A DNA stretch of 64,000 nucleotides from JAXMEB01 sp046348545 (GCA_046348545.1 JAXMEB010000002.1:682001-746000), one strand, 5' to 3'; shown: positions 1 through 8,802, counted from the first letter of the stretch. Numbers and translations are program-made. The notes: generated by a model from the letters alone, not told the origin.

Positions 1-306
1 ATCGCCAAAATAGGAACTGCTGCCGGATACGGCAGTGAACTCAGTGAACCGATGAAAATCAAATGATCGTTCGTATCCAATGTCGATATTATAATGTTTT
101 AAAAAACGAACGCCCACATAACCGCCAACGCCATCCGTGACATCAGGAAAGATGACTTCGTAGTTGCCAATTCCACTACCACCAATGTAGTTATAGTCAA
201 CCCCAATGTGAGGAGACCAGATGTCAGGATTGAACGGGTCTGCATGAAGCAATAGGGGGCAAGTGCTCACTGCAAGTGCAGCACAAAGGGTAGTGAGTCG
301 TTTCAC
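1..306 (-). CDS. outer-membrane beta-barrel-type protein, N-terminal part (cut by window edge)
   Basis: The reverse strand from a GTG at 306 reads into the window edge without a stop (102 codons). It begins with a typical Sec signal peptide (basic KR start, hydrophobic run, Ala-rich end near residue 22, cleavage after LLLHA). What follows looks like a small barrel porin of the OmpA/OmpW sort: alternating residues, Gly/Tyr-rich strands such as HIGVDYNYIGG and GVGGYVGVRFL, and an 'IDIGYERSF' strand. An AAGGA lies 11 bases upstream; the nearby ATG at 316 is in another frame. The C-terminal half is outside the window, so the exact family is unknown. Confidence 0.6.
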   Translation of the reverse strand, partial: MKRLTTLCAALAVSTCPLLLHADPFNPDIWSPHIGVDYNYIGGSGIGNYEVIFPDVTDGVGGYVGVRFLKHYNIDIGYERSFDFHRFTEFTAVSGSSSYFGD

Positions 307-479
307 AGCAGGTCATGTCCTTATTTAAAAGAACTATTTTGGAAGCAGCGCTGTCAATAGTCAATAGCATGATTGTTCAGAAATTGAACAATTATTTTTA
401 GTCTGGTATTTTCAGGATGATTTTAAATATCCACAGGTCAATCACAGTACTATACGCAGTTATTGTGGATTGACTCCTC

Positions 480-665
480 CCAGTTTGAATTTATGCTTTG
501 CTTGTCCGTCCGACGCGTCCGACGCGTCCGCTCGAAGTTCGAAGAACGTAGGCGGAAGCTCGCAAGAGCGTAGGCGGATTGTCTGCGTTCTCTCACCCCC
601 GTCATGCACTTAATGTCCACTTCGGGGGATTCGCTCACTTGACGCCTCGCCTAAATTCAAACTGG
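480..665. repeat. 186-bp MITE-like element with perfect 14-bp terminal inverted repeats
   Basis: The ends are CCAGTTTGAATTTA (480-493) and its exact reverse complement (652-665). The interior at about 500-575 holds the GC-rich core GTCCGTCCGACGCGTCCG…AACGTAGGCGGAAGCTCG, which is also found at about 32006-32072 and 35243-35310. There is a short internal duplication (CGACGCGTC twice). No credible gene lies inside. The core is shared with the other repeat family in the window, but the termini differ, so this is either a second family or a recombinant. Confidence 0.7.
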
Positions 666-730
666 TTTTAGTATCTTATATTTGGAATCTCAGTTCGGAG
701 TTTTTGAAGGCAGGGTTGGTTTGTAATGAC

Positions 731-925
731 GTCATTCCGCACAGCGATAAGCGCACAAAGTGCGCAGCGTGTGATGCGGAATCTAGTATTCACGCGGCCT
801 TGGCCGCTTATGTGATTCAGCCTTTAAAAATATCAGCAATCAAATGATTAGCTGAGATTTGATAAAATTCTGGATCCCGCATCCGACGCTACACACTTCG
901 TGTGATGACCGCTGTGCGGGATGAC
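731..925. repeat. inverted pair of REP-like palindromic units around a strong hairpin
   Basis: Unit 731-783 begins GTCATTCCGCACAGCG and unit 872-925 is a diverged reverse-complement copy ending CGCTGTGCGGGATGAC. Each contains its own small palindrome (GCGCAC-AAA-GTGCGC; CACAC-TTC-GTGTG). Between them a further hairpin, GCGGCC-TT-GGCCGC, lies at 794-807. The GTCATCCCG…CGGGATGAC pattern is a common form of dispersed intergenic repeat in proteobacteria. The unit at 28208-28250 is related. Together with the element at 480-665 this accounts for most of the gap between 307 and 978. Confidence 0.6.
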
Positions 926-978
926 GATAGTTCCCAAAAAACCGCGAAGTGGGGTATTTGGAAATTAATTTTGGTTGT

Positions 979-2289
979 TTAGCTTTCGTCGATAATAATT
1001 TTTTGACCCGGCTGTAGAACGCTAGAAGTGGCTAGACCATTGCGCTTAACAATCGAAGAAACGGGAATTTGATAGAGTTGGCTAATTGTCCAAAGTGAGT
1101 CACCCCTTTGAACAATATGAGTTACTGATTCAGATTTTTCTTCTGTCGCCGGTTGATATCGTCCTGGGATTACAAGGCTTTGTCCTGGATAAACGACGAC
1201 TGAATTGAGTTGATTTGCTTTTTGAATCTCCGCAATCGTTGTTTGATAAGTGCTGGCGATATTACTCAATGAATCGCCTTCTTGAACGCGATAACGAAAA
1301 GGCTGTGATTTCTTATCGTCTGAACTAGCCAACTTCTGTTGAAATCGATTTGCTTTTGCAATAGGTACTAAAAGGTAGAACGGGCCTTTGTTCGGGACGA
1401 TCGGTTTTTGTAAGCCTGCGTTGTGACGAATCAAGTCATTTAAATTCATGTCTGCCATTTTAGCGGCCAAGCGTAAATCTAAGCCTGGTTCAACTTTAAC
1501 ACGTGCTAAATAAGCCTGATTGGCGATAGGGGGTAACGTAAAACCATATTTCGAAGGCTGCTTCACAATCGAAACAAGCGCTAATAATTTAGGAACATAT
1601 TGTTTGGTTTCTTGCGGTAAAGATGAAAGCGACCAATAATCAGTTGGCTGACCCATGCTTTTATTCTTCTGAATGGCCCGCTTTACTCGACCCTCGCCAC
1701 AGTTATAAGCCGCTAATGCCAACAACCAATCACCTTTAAAGGTTTTATGAAGATAAGCCAGATGACTTAATGCTGCCTTAGTGGAAGCATGAATATCTTT
1801 TCTGCCGTCATAACCGCCTTCTTGTTTGAGGCCAAACCACTCACCGGTCTCAGCCATGATTTGCCATAAGCCTGCTGCACCGGTTCTAGGTTGCACTGCT
1901 TTAGGTTCATATTCACTCTCGACCAGCGGTAGAAGTGCAAGTTCGGTTGGCATCCCCTTGCGTTCGACCTCCTCCAATACAAGGTGAAGATAAGGAGCTG
2001 CGTTTGTTTTTAGTTTGTTATGCAACCAATTTCCGCGTGTGAATTTGTGAATATGCTGTTGTACACGACTCCCGTTCTCAGAGTATCGAATGGTAAATTT
2101 GCCTCGAAGTCGTATCCACAAACTACCTTGAGCTGGTTGACTTGGATCTTTCAGCACAGATTGTGGTGATGCACTTTGTTTCGTTAAAGCGGCAAGCATC
2201 ATAGGAGAATCATCCGCAAAGCTAGAGGCTGTGCTGAGAGAAATAATAATCAGAAAAGTAACTATTTTTTTGAATACGTGCGGAAACAT
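979..2289 (-). CDS. mltD: membrane-bound lytic murein transglycosylase D (SLT + two LysM)
   Basis: Cleaves the glycan strands of peptidoglycan (MurNAc–GlcNAc, forming 1,6-anhydro ends) in the periplasm. The 436-residue product starts with a signal peptide (MFPHVFKKIVTFL…SSFA). A lysozyme-like SLT domain follows, with the catalytic Glu in the 'LVESEYEP' segment and the 'GAAGLWQIM' and 'LALAAYNCGEGRV' motifs. Two LysM peptidoglycan-binding repeats close the protein (each with the 'GDSL' signature). An upstream in-frame TTG would add 19 residues, but the ATG at 2289 places the signal peptide at the N-terminus, so it is preferred. No lipobox Cys is visible, unlike E. coli MltD. Next to gloB on the same strand, as in E. 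coli. Confidence 0.93.
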   Translation of the reverse strand: MFPHVFKKIVTFLIIISLSTASSFADDSPMMLAALTKQSASPQSVLKDPSQPAQGSLWIRLRGKFTIRYSENGSRVQQHIHKFTRGNWLHNKLKTNAAPYLHLVLEEVERKGMPTELALLPLVESEYEPKAVQPRTGAAGLWQIMAETGEWFGLKQEGGYDGRKDIHASTKAALSHLAYLHKTFKGDWLLALAAYNCGEGRVKRAIQKNKSMGQPTDYWSLSSLPQETKQYVPKLLALVSIVKQPSKYGFTLPPIANQAYLARVKVEPGLDLRLAAKMADMNLNDLIRHNAGLQKPIVPNKGPFYLLVPIAKANRFQQKLASSDDKKSQPFRYRVQEGDSLSNIASTYQTTIAEIQKANQLNSVVVYPGQSLVIPGRYQPATEEKSESVTHIVQRGDSLWTISQLYQIPVSSIVKRNGLATSSVLQPGQKIIIDES

Positions 2290-2367
2290 TATTCTGATGA
2301 TTCTAAGGAAGGTGTATATCTTAAGAAAAATACAGGTTAATCGCAACTTTAGATTAAGATAAGAATT

Positions 2368-3159
2368 CTAACTAAATTCATTTTTCCATTCTCGAAGTGA
2401 CGCGAATATCTGGATAGGATCTGTTATTTTCGGTGATTTTTCATGATATCGCACAGCTTTGATCACGCCAGGTTGGTTGCAATTTAAAAAAGGGTTTAAT
2501 TGTTTTTCAACTCCCAGCGGAATAGGTAGGCTGGGTAGGTTGAGGGTGCGTTGTCTTATTACTTTTTCTTGAAAGGCCTTTAACTGTACTGAGTCGGGTA
2601 ACACAGTTTGTGCAAATTTTATATTTTGCAATGTATATTCATGTGCGCAACACACCAATAGGCAGTCATCTAGGTTTCTCAACTTTTCCAGACTGTGGTA
2701 CATCATCTCATGGGTTCCCTCAAATATTCGACCACACCCGCAAGAAAATAGGGTATCTCCGCAAAAGAGCCAAGTGTCATTAAAGTAAGCAACATGCCCC
2801 ATCGTATGCCCTGGAATATCCAGCACTTCGAATTCAATGCCCAGGGTGCTTAAGGATAGTCTATTGCCAGGTTGAGCAGCCTCAGTGCGTAAAGGGATAT
2901 TTTCGTTAGCAGGGCCAATGACGCGAGTATGAGGATAATTTTTCTTTAATTCTGCAATACCAGCGGTATGATCAGCGTGATGGTGAGTCACTAATATCGC
3001 ATTGAGCTGAAGCTGATAATGAGATAGGTATCGAAGGATGGGTTCAGCTTCACCTGGATCTACGATTAGAGCTTGCTGCTTTGCGTGATGGGCTAAACAC
3101 CAAATATAATTATCCTTCAGCGCAGGGATGGGTGTTAAAGTGAGTTGAGAAGAGGTCAT
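2368..3159 (-). CDS. gloB: hydroxyacylglutathione hydrolase (glyoxalase II)
   Basis: Hydrolyses S-D-lactoylglutathione to D-lactate and glutathione, the second step of methylglyoxal detoxification in the cytoplasm. It is a metallo-beta-lactamase-fold protein of 263 residues, the usual length. The binuclear metal motif THHHADH is clear, as are 'PGHTMGH' and 'FCGDTLFSCGCGR'; the C-terminal HAGH-type domain follows with 'CAHEYTL'. The N-terminus (PIPALKDNYIW) matches the family, fixing the ATG at 3159. The start lies only 7 bp from the divergent methyltransferase start at 3167, the same partner as in E. coli (gloB/yafS), and no Shine-Dalgarno is evident. Confidence 0.95.
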   Translation of the reverse strand: MTSSQLTLTPIPALKDNYIWCLAHHAKQQALIVDPGEAEPILRYLSHYQLQLNAILVTHHHADHTAGIAELKKNYPHTRVIGPANENIPLRTEAAQPGNRLSLSTLGIEFEVLDIPGHTMGHVAYFNDTWLFCGDTLFSCGCGRIFEGTHEMMYHSLEKLRNLDDCLLVCCAHEYTLQNIKFAQTVLPDSVQLKAFQEKVIRQRTLNLPSLPIPLGVEKQLNPFLNCNQPGVIKAVRYHEKSPKITDPIQIFASLREWKNEFS

Positions 3160-3166
3160 AATACAT

Positions 3167-3907
3167 ATGGTAACAGAAAATCAAGCTCGCTACGCTTGGT
3201 ATACCGAGGGTGCTGGTTCATTGCTCATTGAGGCAGAAAAAACAGCTTTGGAGAGTGTTCTTAGTAAAGTATATGGCTTTCATTTGGTTCAAATTGCAGA
3301 TCCTCAACTTTCAAAATTGGTCTCTTCTAGCATGATTGGTCATCGAATTTTGGTCAATAAGGGCGATTCTGATACTTGGCCTTGTTCCTTAATTAGAGGT
3401 GAGGTTGATGAATTACCCATTAAAACGGATAGCATCGATGCTGTCCTCTTATCGCATAGTCTGGAGCAAGCAGCTCATCCACACCAAATGCTGCGTGAGA
3501 CACATCGTATTTTGTTACCAGAAGGACATCTCTTAATCACGGCTCTTAACCCGTATAGTCTTTGGGGCTTATGGTATAGCTTATCTCGACGTTTGAAGCA
3601 CATTCCAAAGCAGGGTCGCTTGATGAGTTTGAATCGTATTCGGGATTGGCTAGAATTGTTAGATTTTAAAATTGTTAGTGCGAATTACTTTTTTTTCAGG
3701 CCCCCTTTCGCAAAGAGTGGTATGATGCAACGCTTGCAATTTTTGGAAAAATTTGGTCCAAACTGTTTTCCATTTTTAGGGGGCGCCTATCAAATCGTTG
3801 CTGTCAAGCGGGTTGTGGGATTAACACCGATTCGTCCAAACTGGAAACGAAGGCGCGTTTGGGCAGATCGAGCCGTCGCCAAACCTTCTGTCAGACAAAA
3901 AATATGA
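3167..3907 (+). CDS. SAM-dependent methyltransferase, YafS type
   Basis: Class I methyltransferase of 246 residues (Methyltransf_11-like). Features resemble E. coli YafS: 'KVYGFHLVQI' near residue 35, a 'DELPI' segment, 'IDAVLLSHSLEQAAHPHQMLRE' (motif IV/post-IV region) and 'LLITALNPYSLWGL'. The usual glycine-rich SAM loop is weak here, also a YafS trait. The substrate is unknown. It begins the tandem set methyltransferase–rnhA–dnaQ and is divergent from gloB; the gap of 7 bp means both promoters must lie inside the opposite genes. A GAGG lies 11 bases upstream of the ATG. Confidence 0.8.
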   Translation: MVTENQARYAWYTEGAGSLLIEAEKTALESVLSKVYGFHLVQIADPQLSKLVSSSMIGHRILVNKGDSDTWPCSLIRGEVDELPIKTDSIDAVLLSHSLEQAAHPHQMLRETHRILLPEGHLLITALNPYSLWGLWYSLSRRLKHIPKQGRLMSLNRIRDWLELLDFKIVSANYFFFRPPFAKSGMMQRLQFLEKFGPNCFPFLGGAYQIVAVKRVVGLTPIRPNWKRRRVWADRAVAKPSVRQKI

Positions 3908-3914
3908 GACTATG

Positions 3915-4352
3915 ATGTTAAAAAAGGTTGAAATGTTTGTAGATGGTGCTTGTCGTGGTAATCCAGGACCCGGCGGTTGGGGGGTGCTGTTGCGCTATAA
4001 AGATAGTGAGAAAACCTTGAATGGAGCTGAAAAAGAGACTACGAATAATCGCATGGAATTAATGGCAGCGATTGAAGGTCTTAACTCATTAAAGGAACGT
4101 TGCCATGTCATCATGACGACGGATTCACAGTATGTAAAACATGGCGTGACAGAATGGATGGCAGGCTGGAAAGCCAAGAATTGGAAAACTGCTAATAATA
4201 AGCCTGTCAAAAATCAAGATTTGTGGCTTCGATTAGAAGAGGCGCTCTCACGACATCAAGTCGAGTGGCATTGGGTTAGAGGCCACAGTGGCCATGAAGA
4301 AAATGAACGCGCTGATATGCTGGCTCGACAAGCGATTGATGAACAATTATGA
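3915..4352 (+). CDS. rnhA: ribonuclease HI
   Basis: Degrades the RNA strand of RNA–DNA hybrids during replication. With the second of two adjacent ATGs (3915) as start, the numbering matches E. coli RNase HI exactly: catalytic Asp10, Glu48, Asp70 and Asp134 plus His124 are all present (FVDGAC, NNRMEL, TTDSQY, VRGHSGH, ERADMLA). At 145 residues it is a little shorter at the C-terminus than the E. coli protein (155). The stop overlaps the dnaQ start as ATGA, so the two are translationally coupled. Confidence 0.95.
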   Translation: MLKKVEMFVDGACRGNPGPGGWGVLLRYKDSEKTLNGAEKETTNNRMELMAAIEGLNSLKERCHVIMTTDSQYVKHGVTEWMAGWKAKNWKTANNKPVKNQDLWLRLEEALSRHQVEWHWVRGHSGHEENERADMLARQAIDEQL

Positions 4353-5056
4353 GACAAATTACATTAGATACTGAAACAACGGGTTTATCGCCACAAGCAG
4401 GTCATCGCATTATTGAAATCGGTGCCGTTGAACTCATTAATCGCAGACCAACTGGTAATGTATTTCATTGTTATTTGCAGCCTGATCGAGAAGTTGATTT
4501 TGGGGCGATGAAGGTTCATGGGATTAGCAATGAATTTTTAATCGATAAACCGAGATTTCATGAAGTGGTGTCCGATTTCAAAGAATTTATTCAAGGGGCT
4601 GAACTCATCATTCATAATGCCCCCTTTGATATTGGATTTATCAATTATGAATTATCGCTTTTGAAAGATCCGTGGGCAGATATCTCAGCTCTATTTTCGA
4701 TTATTGATACTTTGCCATTAGCCAGGAAAAAGCATCCTGGTCAGAAGAATAATTTAGATGCACTTTGTAAACGGTATCAGGTTGATAATGCGGGTAGAAC
4801 GTTGCACGGTGCATTATTAGATGCTCAAATTTTAGCTGAAGTTTATCTTGCCATGACCGGCGGACAAGCAAGCCTATCGCTTCAAGAAGAGCAACGTTCT
4901 GACATGGCTTCAACCACCCATCGTGTTGCAACGGCTGTTGCAGTGACTGTTCAGCATGCCAATGCGGATGAGCTTCAAGCACACCAAGATAGGTTGAAGT
5001 CCATAGAAAAGGCTTGTGGCAAGCCTAGTCTATGGGAAAGCATGGAAAATCTTTAG
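4349..5056 (+). CDS. dnaQ: DNA polymerase III epsilon subunit (3'-5' proofreading exonuclease)
   Basis: Proofreading subunit of the replicative polymerase. DEDDh exonuclease motifs are present: ExoI 'LDTETTGL' (Asp7, Glu9), ExoII around 'IIHNAPFDIGFINYEL' and ExoIII 'HGALLDAQILAEVYL' with the His-x4-Asp. The C-terminal tail (residues about 170-235), which binds the alpha subunit, is diverged. 235 residues, close to the E. coli length of 243. It follows rnhA with a 4-base overlap; the 3' end overlaps the convergent nhaD by 4 bases. Confidence 0.95.
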   Translation: MRQITLDTETTGLSPQAGHRIIEIGAVELINRRPTGNVFHCYLQPDREVDFGAMKVHGISNEFLIDKPRFHEVVSDFKEFIQGAELIIHNAPFDIGFINYELSLLKDPWADISALFSIIDTLPLARKKHPGQKNNLDALCKRYQVDNAGRTLHGALLDAQILAEVYLAMTGGQASLSLQEEQRSDMASTTHRVATAVAVTVQHANADELQAHQDRLKSIEKACGKPSLWESMENL

Positions 5057-6381
5057 AACAAACTATGATTGAGCCAAATGTGGCAAGCGATGCTCGCGAT
5101 ATAACCTAAGGCAATCGCCCACAGCCATTTGAGATGGCCAAAGAAAGTATACATGCCTTTAGATTGCCCCATGAGGCCAACACCTGCAGCAGATCCTACT
5201 GATAACAGGCTTCCTCCAACCCCCGCAGTGAGTGTTACCAATAACCATTGGCCTTCAGACATGGTTGGTGACATCGTGAGAACTGCGAACATAATCGGGA
5301 TGTTATCGATAATGGCCGATAAAACACCAATCGTAATATTAGCTGGAGTAGCTTGATGTGTAGCACTGAAAGATTGACCCCAGACGGTATAGAGCTCGTG
5401 GGATGCAAGTTGGAGGTAACCAATAGTAGCGAGTCCTCCAACACATAAAATAACACCGTAGAAAAACAGCAATGTATCCCATTCTAAATTCTGTATTTTT
5501 TTAAAAATATCAAAAGGAGGTGAATCTGGCGATAAAAGTGGACTTTTTCTCTTAAGGTAGTACCCATAAATCTTGAGCAATCCTAAACCAAACATCATTC
5601 CAACAGCTGGTGGAAGATGTAAAAAATTATGATAGCAAACGGCTAAAGCGATGGTAAATAAGAATAGTATGATCACAGTGATAGCACCAGGCTGCAGGCG
5701 TACTGATTGATTTAATGCTTCTGGACGGCCTGTGGGAACAGCAAATTGCATGCAGAATGCCGGTATCACAAAATTGACCACAGCGGGAACAAATAGCTGA
5801 AAGAAATCTCCAAATTCCAACACCCCTTTTTGCCAAACCATCAAAGTCGTGATATCTCCAAAGGGGCTAAATGCTCCTCCAGCATTGGCAGCAACCACAA
5901 TATTGATGCAAGACAAAACAACAAATTTCGGCTGATGGCTTCCAACAGCCATGACCACAGAGCACATCACAAGAGCGGTCGTTAAGTTATCTGCAATCGG
6001 AGAAATAAAAAATGCAAGGATACCCGTGATCCAAAAAAGTGCTCGATAACCTAATTGTTTCTTAACCAGATAAGCTCGCAAGGCTTCGAAGACTTGTCTT
6101 TCTTGTAGCGTATTCACGTAAGTCATTGCCACAATTAGAAAAAGCAGTAATTCCGCATATTCTAATAAATTATGCCGTATATTTTGTTCAACCTCAGCAC
6201 TGACCTGAGATTGGATGCCCATCAAGGCAACCACACTCCAAATCATCCCGGCGGCTAAAAGCATGGGTTTTGATTTTCGAAGATGAATAAATTCTTCTGC
6301 AATAACAAAGAAATAGGCTAAGACAAATGTGAACAATGCGAGCAACCCAAGTCCAGTGTGAGTCATATTTAAAATATGCAT
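5053..6381 (-). CDS. nhaD: Na+/H+ antiporter NhaD family
   Basis: Inner-membrane antiporter that expels sodium in exchange for protons. The 442-residue protein has about 11-12 hydrophobic segments and the ion-transporter-superfamily signatures 'ISPIADNLTTALVM', 'NIVVAANAGGAFSPFGDITTLMVW' and 'SAIIDNIPIMFAV', where the Asp/Asn/Thr residues line the ion path. It starts at the ATG at 6381, 13 bp after the MFS gene on the same strand, so co-transcription is likely. Convergent with dnaQ. Confidence 0.9.
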   Translation of the reverse strand: MHILNMTHTGLGLLALFTFVLAYFFVIAEEFIHLRKSKPMLLAAGMIWSVVALMGIQSQVSAEVEQNIRHNLLEYAELLLFLIVAMTYVNTLQERQVFEALRAYLVKKQLGYRALFWITGILAFFISPIADNLTTALVMCSVVMAVGSHQPKFVVLSCINIVVAANAGGAFSPFGDITTLMVWQKGVLEFGDFFQLFVPAVVNFVIPAFCMQFAVPTGRPEALNQSVRLQPGAITVIILFLFTIALAVCYHNFLHLPPAVGMMFGLGLLKIYGYYLKRKSPLLSPDSPPFDIFKKIQNLEWDTLLFFYGVILCVGGLATIGYLQLASHELYTVWGQSFSATHQATPANITIGVLSAIIDNIPIMFAVLTMSPTMSEGQWLLVTLTAGVGGSLLSVGSAAGVGLMGQSKGMYTFFGHLKWLWAIALGYIASIACHIWLNHSLF

Positions 6382-6393
6382 GGCAGTTAGATC

Positions 6394-7644
6394 CTACTTT
6401 ATGATTTTAGGTTTAATAAATAGGGTGACAATGAGAGCGATCGCAAGAGCCATTGGGAGAATCACAAGTGCCTTTTCTAGATCTTCCACATTCTGAGGTA
6501 CAAGATAATGGTTAGGAGATAGCTTTGTCAGATAATCTAGCATCAGCCCGATAATAACTGGAAAGAAGGCGCCGCCAAACATCACAATTGTATTGGTGAA
6601 ACCAATCGCAGTGGCTTGATGATCACTTTCATATTCTCGATTGATCATTGAAAAACATAGCAACATATTACTACTCATCATTCCGTATACGACTAACAAT
6701 CCCATGACGACTGAATATGAAAGTTGGTCACAAAACACAATCATCAATAGGCAAATTAATGCGACAGAAGTGCAAAGCCGCATCATGCGTAAAAAATGAT
6801 GGTAATGTTTTGCAAACCAACCTAATAAAGGTCCTCCGATTGCAATGCCCATAAAAATGGCTGAATTGAGGAACGCGGCATCAGGTCTTGATAAATGGCA
6901 TTTTTGTTGAAGGTAGTGGATCCCCCAAAATTCCCCAAAAGCAACGATTGGCGAAACTAACAAGCATCCATAGATGGCGATAAGCCAAGTTTGTTTGTGA
7001 TGAATGATCTGCTTTAGGTAGGCTAAAAAGTCTCTAAGCGAAAGTAATTGAGGGGTCGTTGAATGTTGAGTTTTGTTTCGAATCATGAGTGCGAGAGCTA
7101 AAGTGATTAATGAACCTATGCCACTCATAAAAATAACCGTCCATTGCCAACCAATGTCATCCACAAGGGTAGCGAGCGGTTGATTGCCCAAGATAGCTGC
7201 AATTTGTGCGCAAAGATTTGTGAAGCCGACGACCAGTGGGAAAGAGTCAGGATGAATCCATTGTCGACCTAATTTCAAACAACCGACGAAAGCAAAAGCA
7301 GATCCAACCCCCACAAGAAAGCGGCTTAAAAATGCGATGTTGATGTTAGGGGAGTATGCTAATAAAAAGCTGCCGATCGTTACTATTAGACAAGCTGTCG
7401 TTAGAAGTACGCGGCTACCATATCGATCAATTAGGATACCTGCTGGAATTTGAAATAGCGCATAGGCCCAGAAATAGATAGCTGTGAGCGCACCGAGCGC
7501 AGTATCTGAGACGTGAAACGCGAGTTTTAATTCTGGGATCATCGCGGCGGGTAAAATTCTATGAATAAATTCATATCCATAAAACAGCGCAGCAATACCC
7601 CAGATAGCCCACCCCATGAGCTGCGGTGAGCGATTATTAGTCAT
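6394..7644 (-). CDS. major facilitator superfamily transporter
   Basis: 416-residue carrier with 12 predicted membrane spans. The MFS loop 2-3 motif appears as 'GILIDRYGSRVLL' and there is a long central loop near residues 200-215. The N-terminal 'YGYEFIHRILPAAMIPEL' resembles Legionella/Coxiella MFS proteins of the phosphate-ester/organic-anion type, but the substrate cannot be read from the sequence. Start ATG at 7644. It lies directly upstream of nhaD (13 bp), suggesting a two-gene operon. Confidence 0.8.
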   Translation of the reverse strand: MTNNRSPQLMGWAIWGIAALFYGYEFIHRILPAAMIPELKLAFHVSDTALGALTAIYFWAYALFQIPAGILIDRYGSRVLLTTACLIVTIGSFLLAYSPNINIAFLSRFLVGVGSAFAFVGCLKLGRQWIHPDSFPLVVGFTNLCAQIAAILGNQPLATLVDDIGWQWTVIFMSGIGSLITLALALMIRNKTQHSTTPQLLSLRDFLAYLKQIIHHKQTWLIAIYGCLLVSPIVAFGEFWGIHYLQQKCHLSRPDAAFLNSAIFMGIAIGGPLLGWFAKHYHHFLRMMRLCTSVALICLLMIVFCDQLSYSVVMGLLVVYGMMSSNMLLCFSMINREYESDHQATAIGFTNTIVMFGGAFFPVIIGLMLDYLTKLSPNHYLVPQNVEDLEKALVILPMALAIALIVTLFIKPKIIK

Positions 7645-7701
7645 TTTAATAAATACCTTAAGGTTATCGCTCAGTCATATTGCTTTAGCGTTGATTTTAA
7701 C

Positions 7702-7730
7702 AAAAAAAAGGGCCCAATAGGGGCCCAAAT
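7702..7730 (-). terminator. rho-independent terminator after the VWA gene
   Basis: On the reverse strand GGGCCC, a 5-base loop and GGGCCC are followed by eight T residues. The hairpin arms are at 7721-7726 and 7710-7715, and the T run is 7702-7709. It sits 26 bp past the stop of the VWA gene and before the MFS gene. Confidence 0.8.
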
Positions 7731-7755
7731 GGATATTGGGATGAGATTATTGTTA

Positions 7756-8619
7756 TCAGACACGTTTACGACGAAGTTGCCACCAGCCTAAGAGGCCAAA
7801 CATCATCAAGGCTGGCACGGCAGGCAATGGAACTTGTTCTGTTATTTCGTTAACTTTAATGTCAACGAAGGCTTCTGTGAATGCTTGCGCAGATAGCCCA
7901 CCGAGTCTTAAGACATTAAGGTCCCAAGAGGCGCCACCTGTGCCCAAAGCTAAGTTAATATAGTCGGCTTGTGTTGTGCCAAAACCGCTAACAGGTACAC
8001 CGCCTGTAGAGGTGTTATAGCTTCCAAAACCATCTTCGAGATAAGCATTACCAGCGCTATCGATACCGAACGCTGTGTTTGAGGCACCATCTTGATAGCC
8101 ATAATTTACCACGGCATTGAGTAGAAAGTTTTGACCCATCAACCCAGCTAAAACGCCACCAAAAGTGAGACCACCGTTAAATTGATCACGATCTTCGTCT
8201 GTGATCAAGATCATGTTTTTGGCAACACCAGGGCGAAAGGTTAGACCTAAACCAGTGTTAATACCGTCCCAACCATCTTCTGTTCCACCATCTGTTAGTA
8301 GGCTAGCTGTTGCGGCAGAGAGATCTGCTGCTGTGCCCCAAGTTCCAGAACCCACATTGTAGCTATGACCACCAATGATAGAGGCATCTCCAAAGCCAAC
8401 TAGAGCATACCGGTTCTGATCCATGCCATTACCAACACCGGCAGCTATAAGAGCATTTTCTAAACTGGTTACCATATTAGAAATCCAAGAATGCTCTCCA
8501 CCCATTGAGCTTGACTCATCGACAACAAACACGATGTCGGCAGCGGCAGAGAAAGCAGCTTGGGAAAATGGCACGGTGCACATCAGAGCCAGTGCGATTC
8601 GTGATAATTTTTTGTTCAT
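7756..8619 (-). CDS. secreted VWA-domain protein with PEP-CTERM-like (VPLPA) C-terminus
   Basis: 287 residues from the ATG at 8619, which has AAGGA upstream and puts the signal peptide (MNKKLSRIALAL…FSAAA) first. The longer frame begins 12 codons earlier without support. A von Willebrand A domain starts at once: 'IVFVVDESSSM' carries the MIDAS Asp-x-Ser-x-Ser (Asp34, Ser36, Ser38), and 'ILITDEDRD' is the later acidic strand. The last 27 residues have the VPLPA motif, a hydrophobic stretch and an RRKR tail, the arrangement of exosortase sorting signals. Likely exported and anchored or processed; its ligand is unknown. No exosortase gene is in the window. Confidence 0.75.
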   Translation of the reverse strand: MNKKLSRIALALMCTVPFSQAAFSAAADIVFVVDESSSMGGEHSWISNMVTSLENALIAAGVGNGMDQNRYALVGFGDASIIGGHSYNVGSGTWGTAADLSAATASLLTDGGTEDGWDGINTGLGLTFRPGVAKNMILITDEDRDQFNGGLTFGGVLAGLMGQNFLLNAVVNYGYQDGASNTAFGIDSAGNAYLEDGFGSYNTSTGGVPVSGFGTTQADYINLALGTGGASWDLNVLRLGGLSAQAFTEAFVDIKVNEITEQVPLPAVPALMMFGLLGWWQLRRKRV

Positions 8620-8802
8620 TTTCCGGTCCTTAAGTTTATTAATTTGAGCGAGCACGTTCTATCAAGCAAACTTCAGGCCAAGTTCTAAAAAACAATAAAA
8701 ATCAAAAAGATAAAGTATCTTCCGGTCTGTGAGGAAAAGAGGGCTGTAAATCAGGTTGACAACCCCCTATCGGAAAGACTGGGCTAGTGATTAGTAAGGA
8801 GA

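Noticed and set aside
450..638. 62-codon frame on the minus strand
   Set aside because: Lies wholly inside the 480-665 repeat element and its GC-rich core; no protein features or ribosome site.
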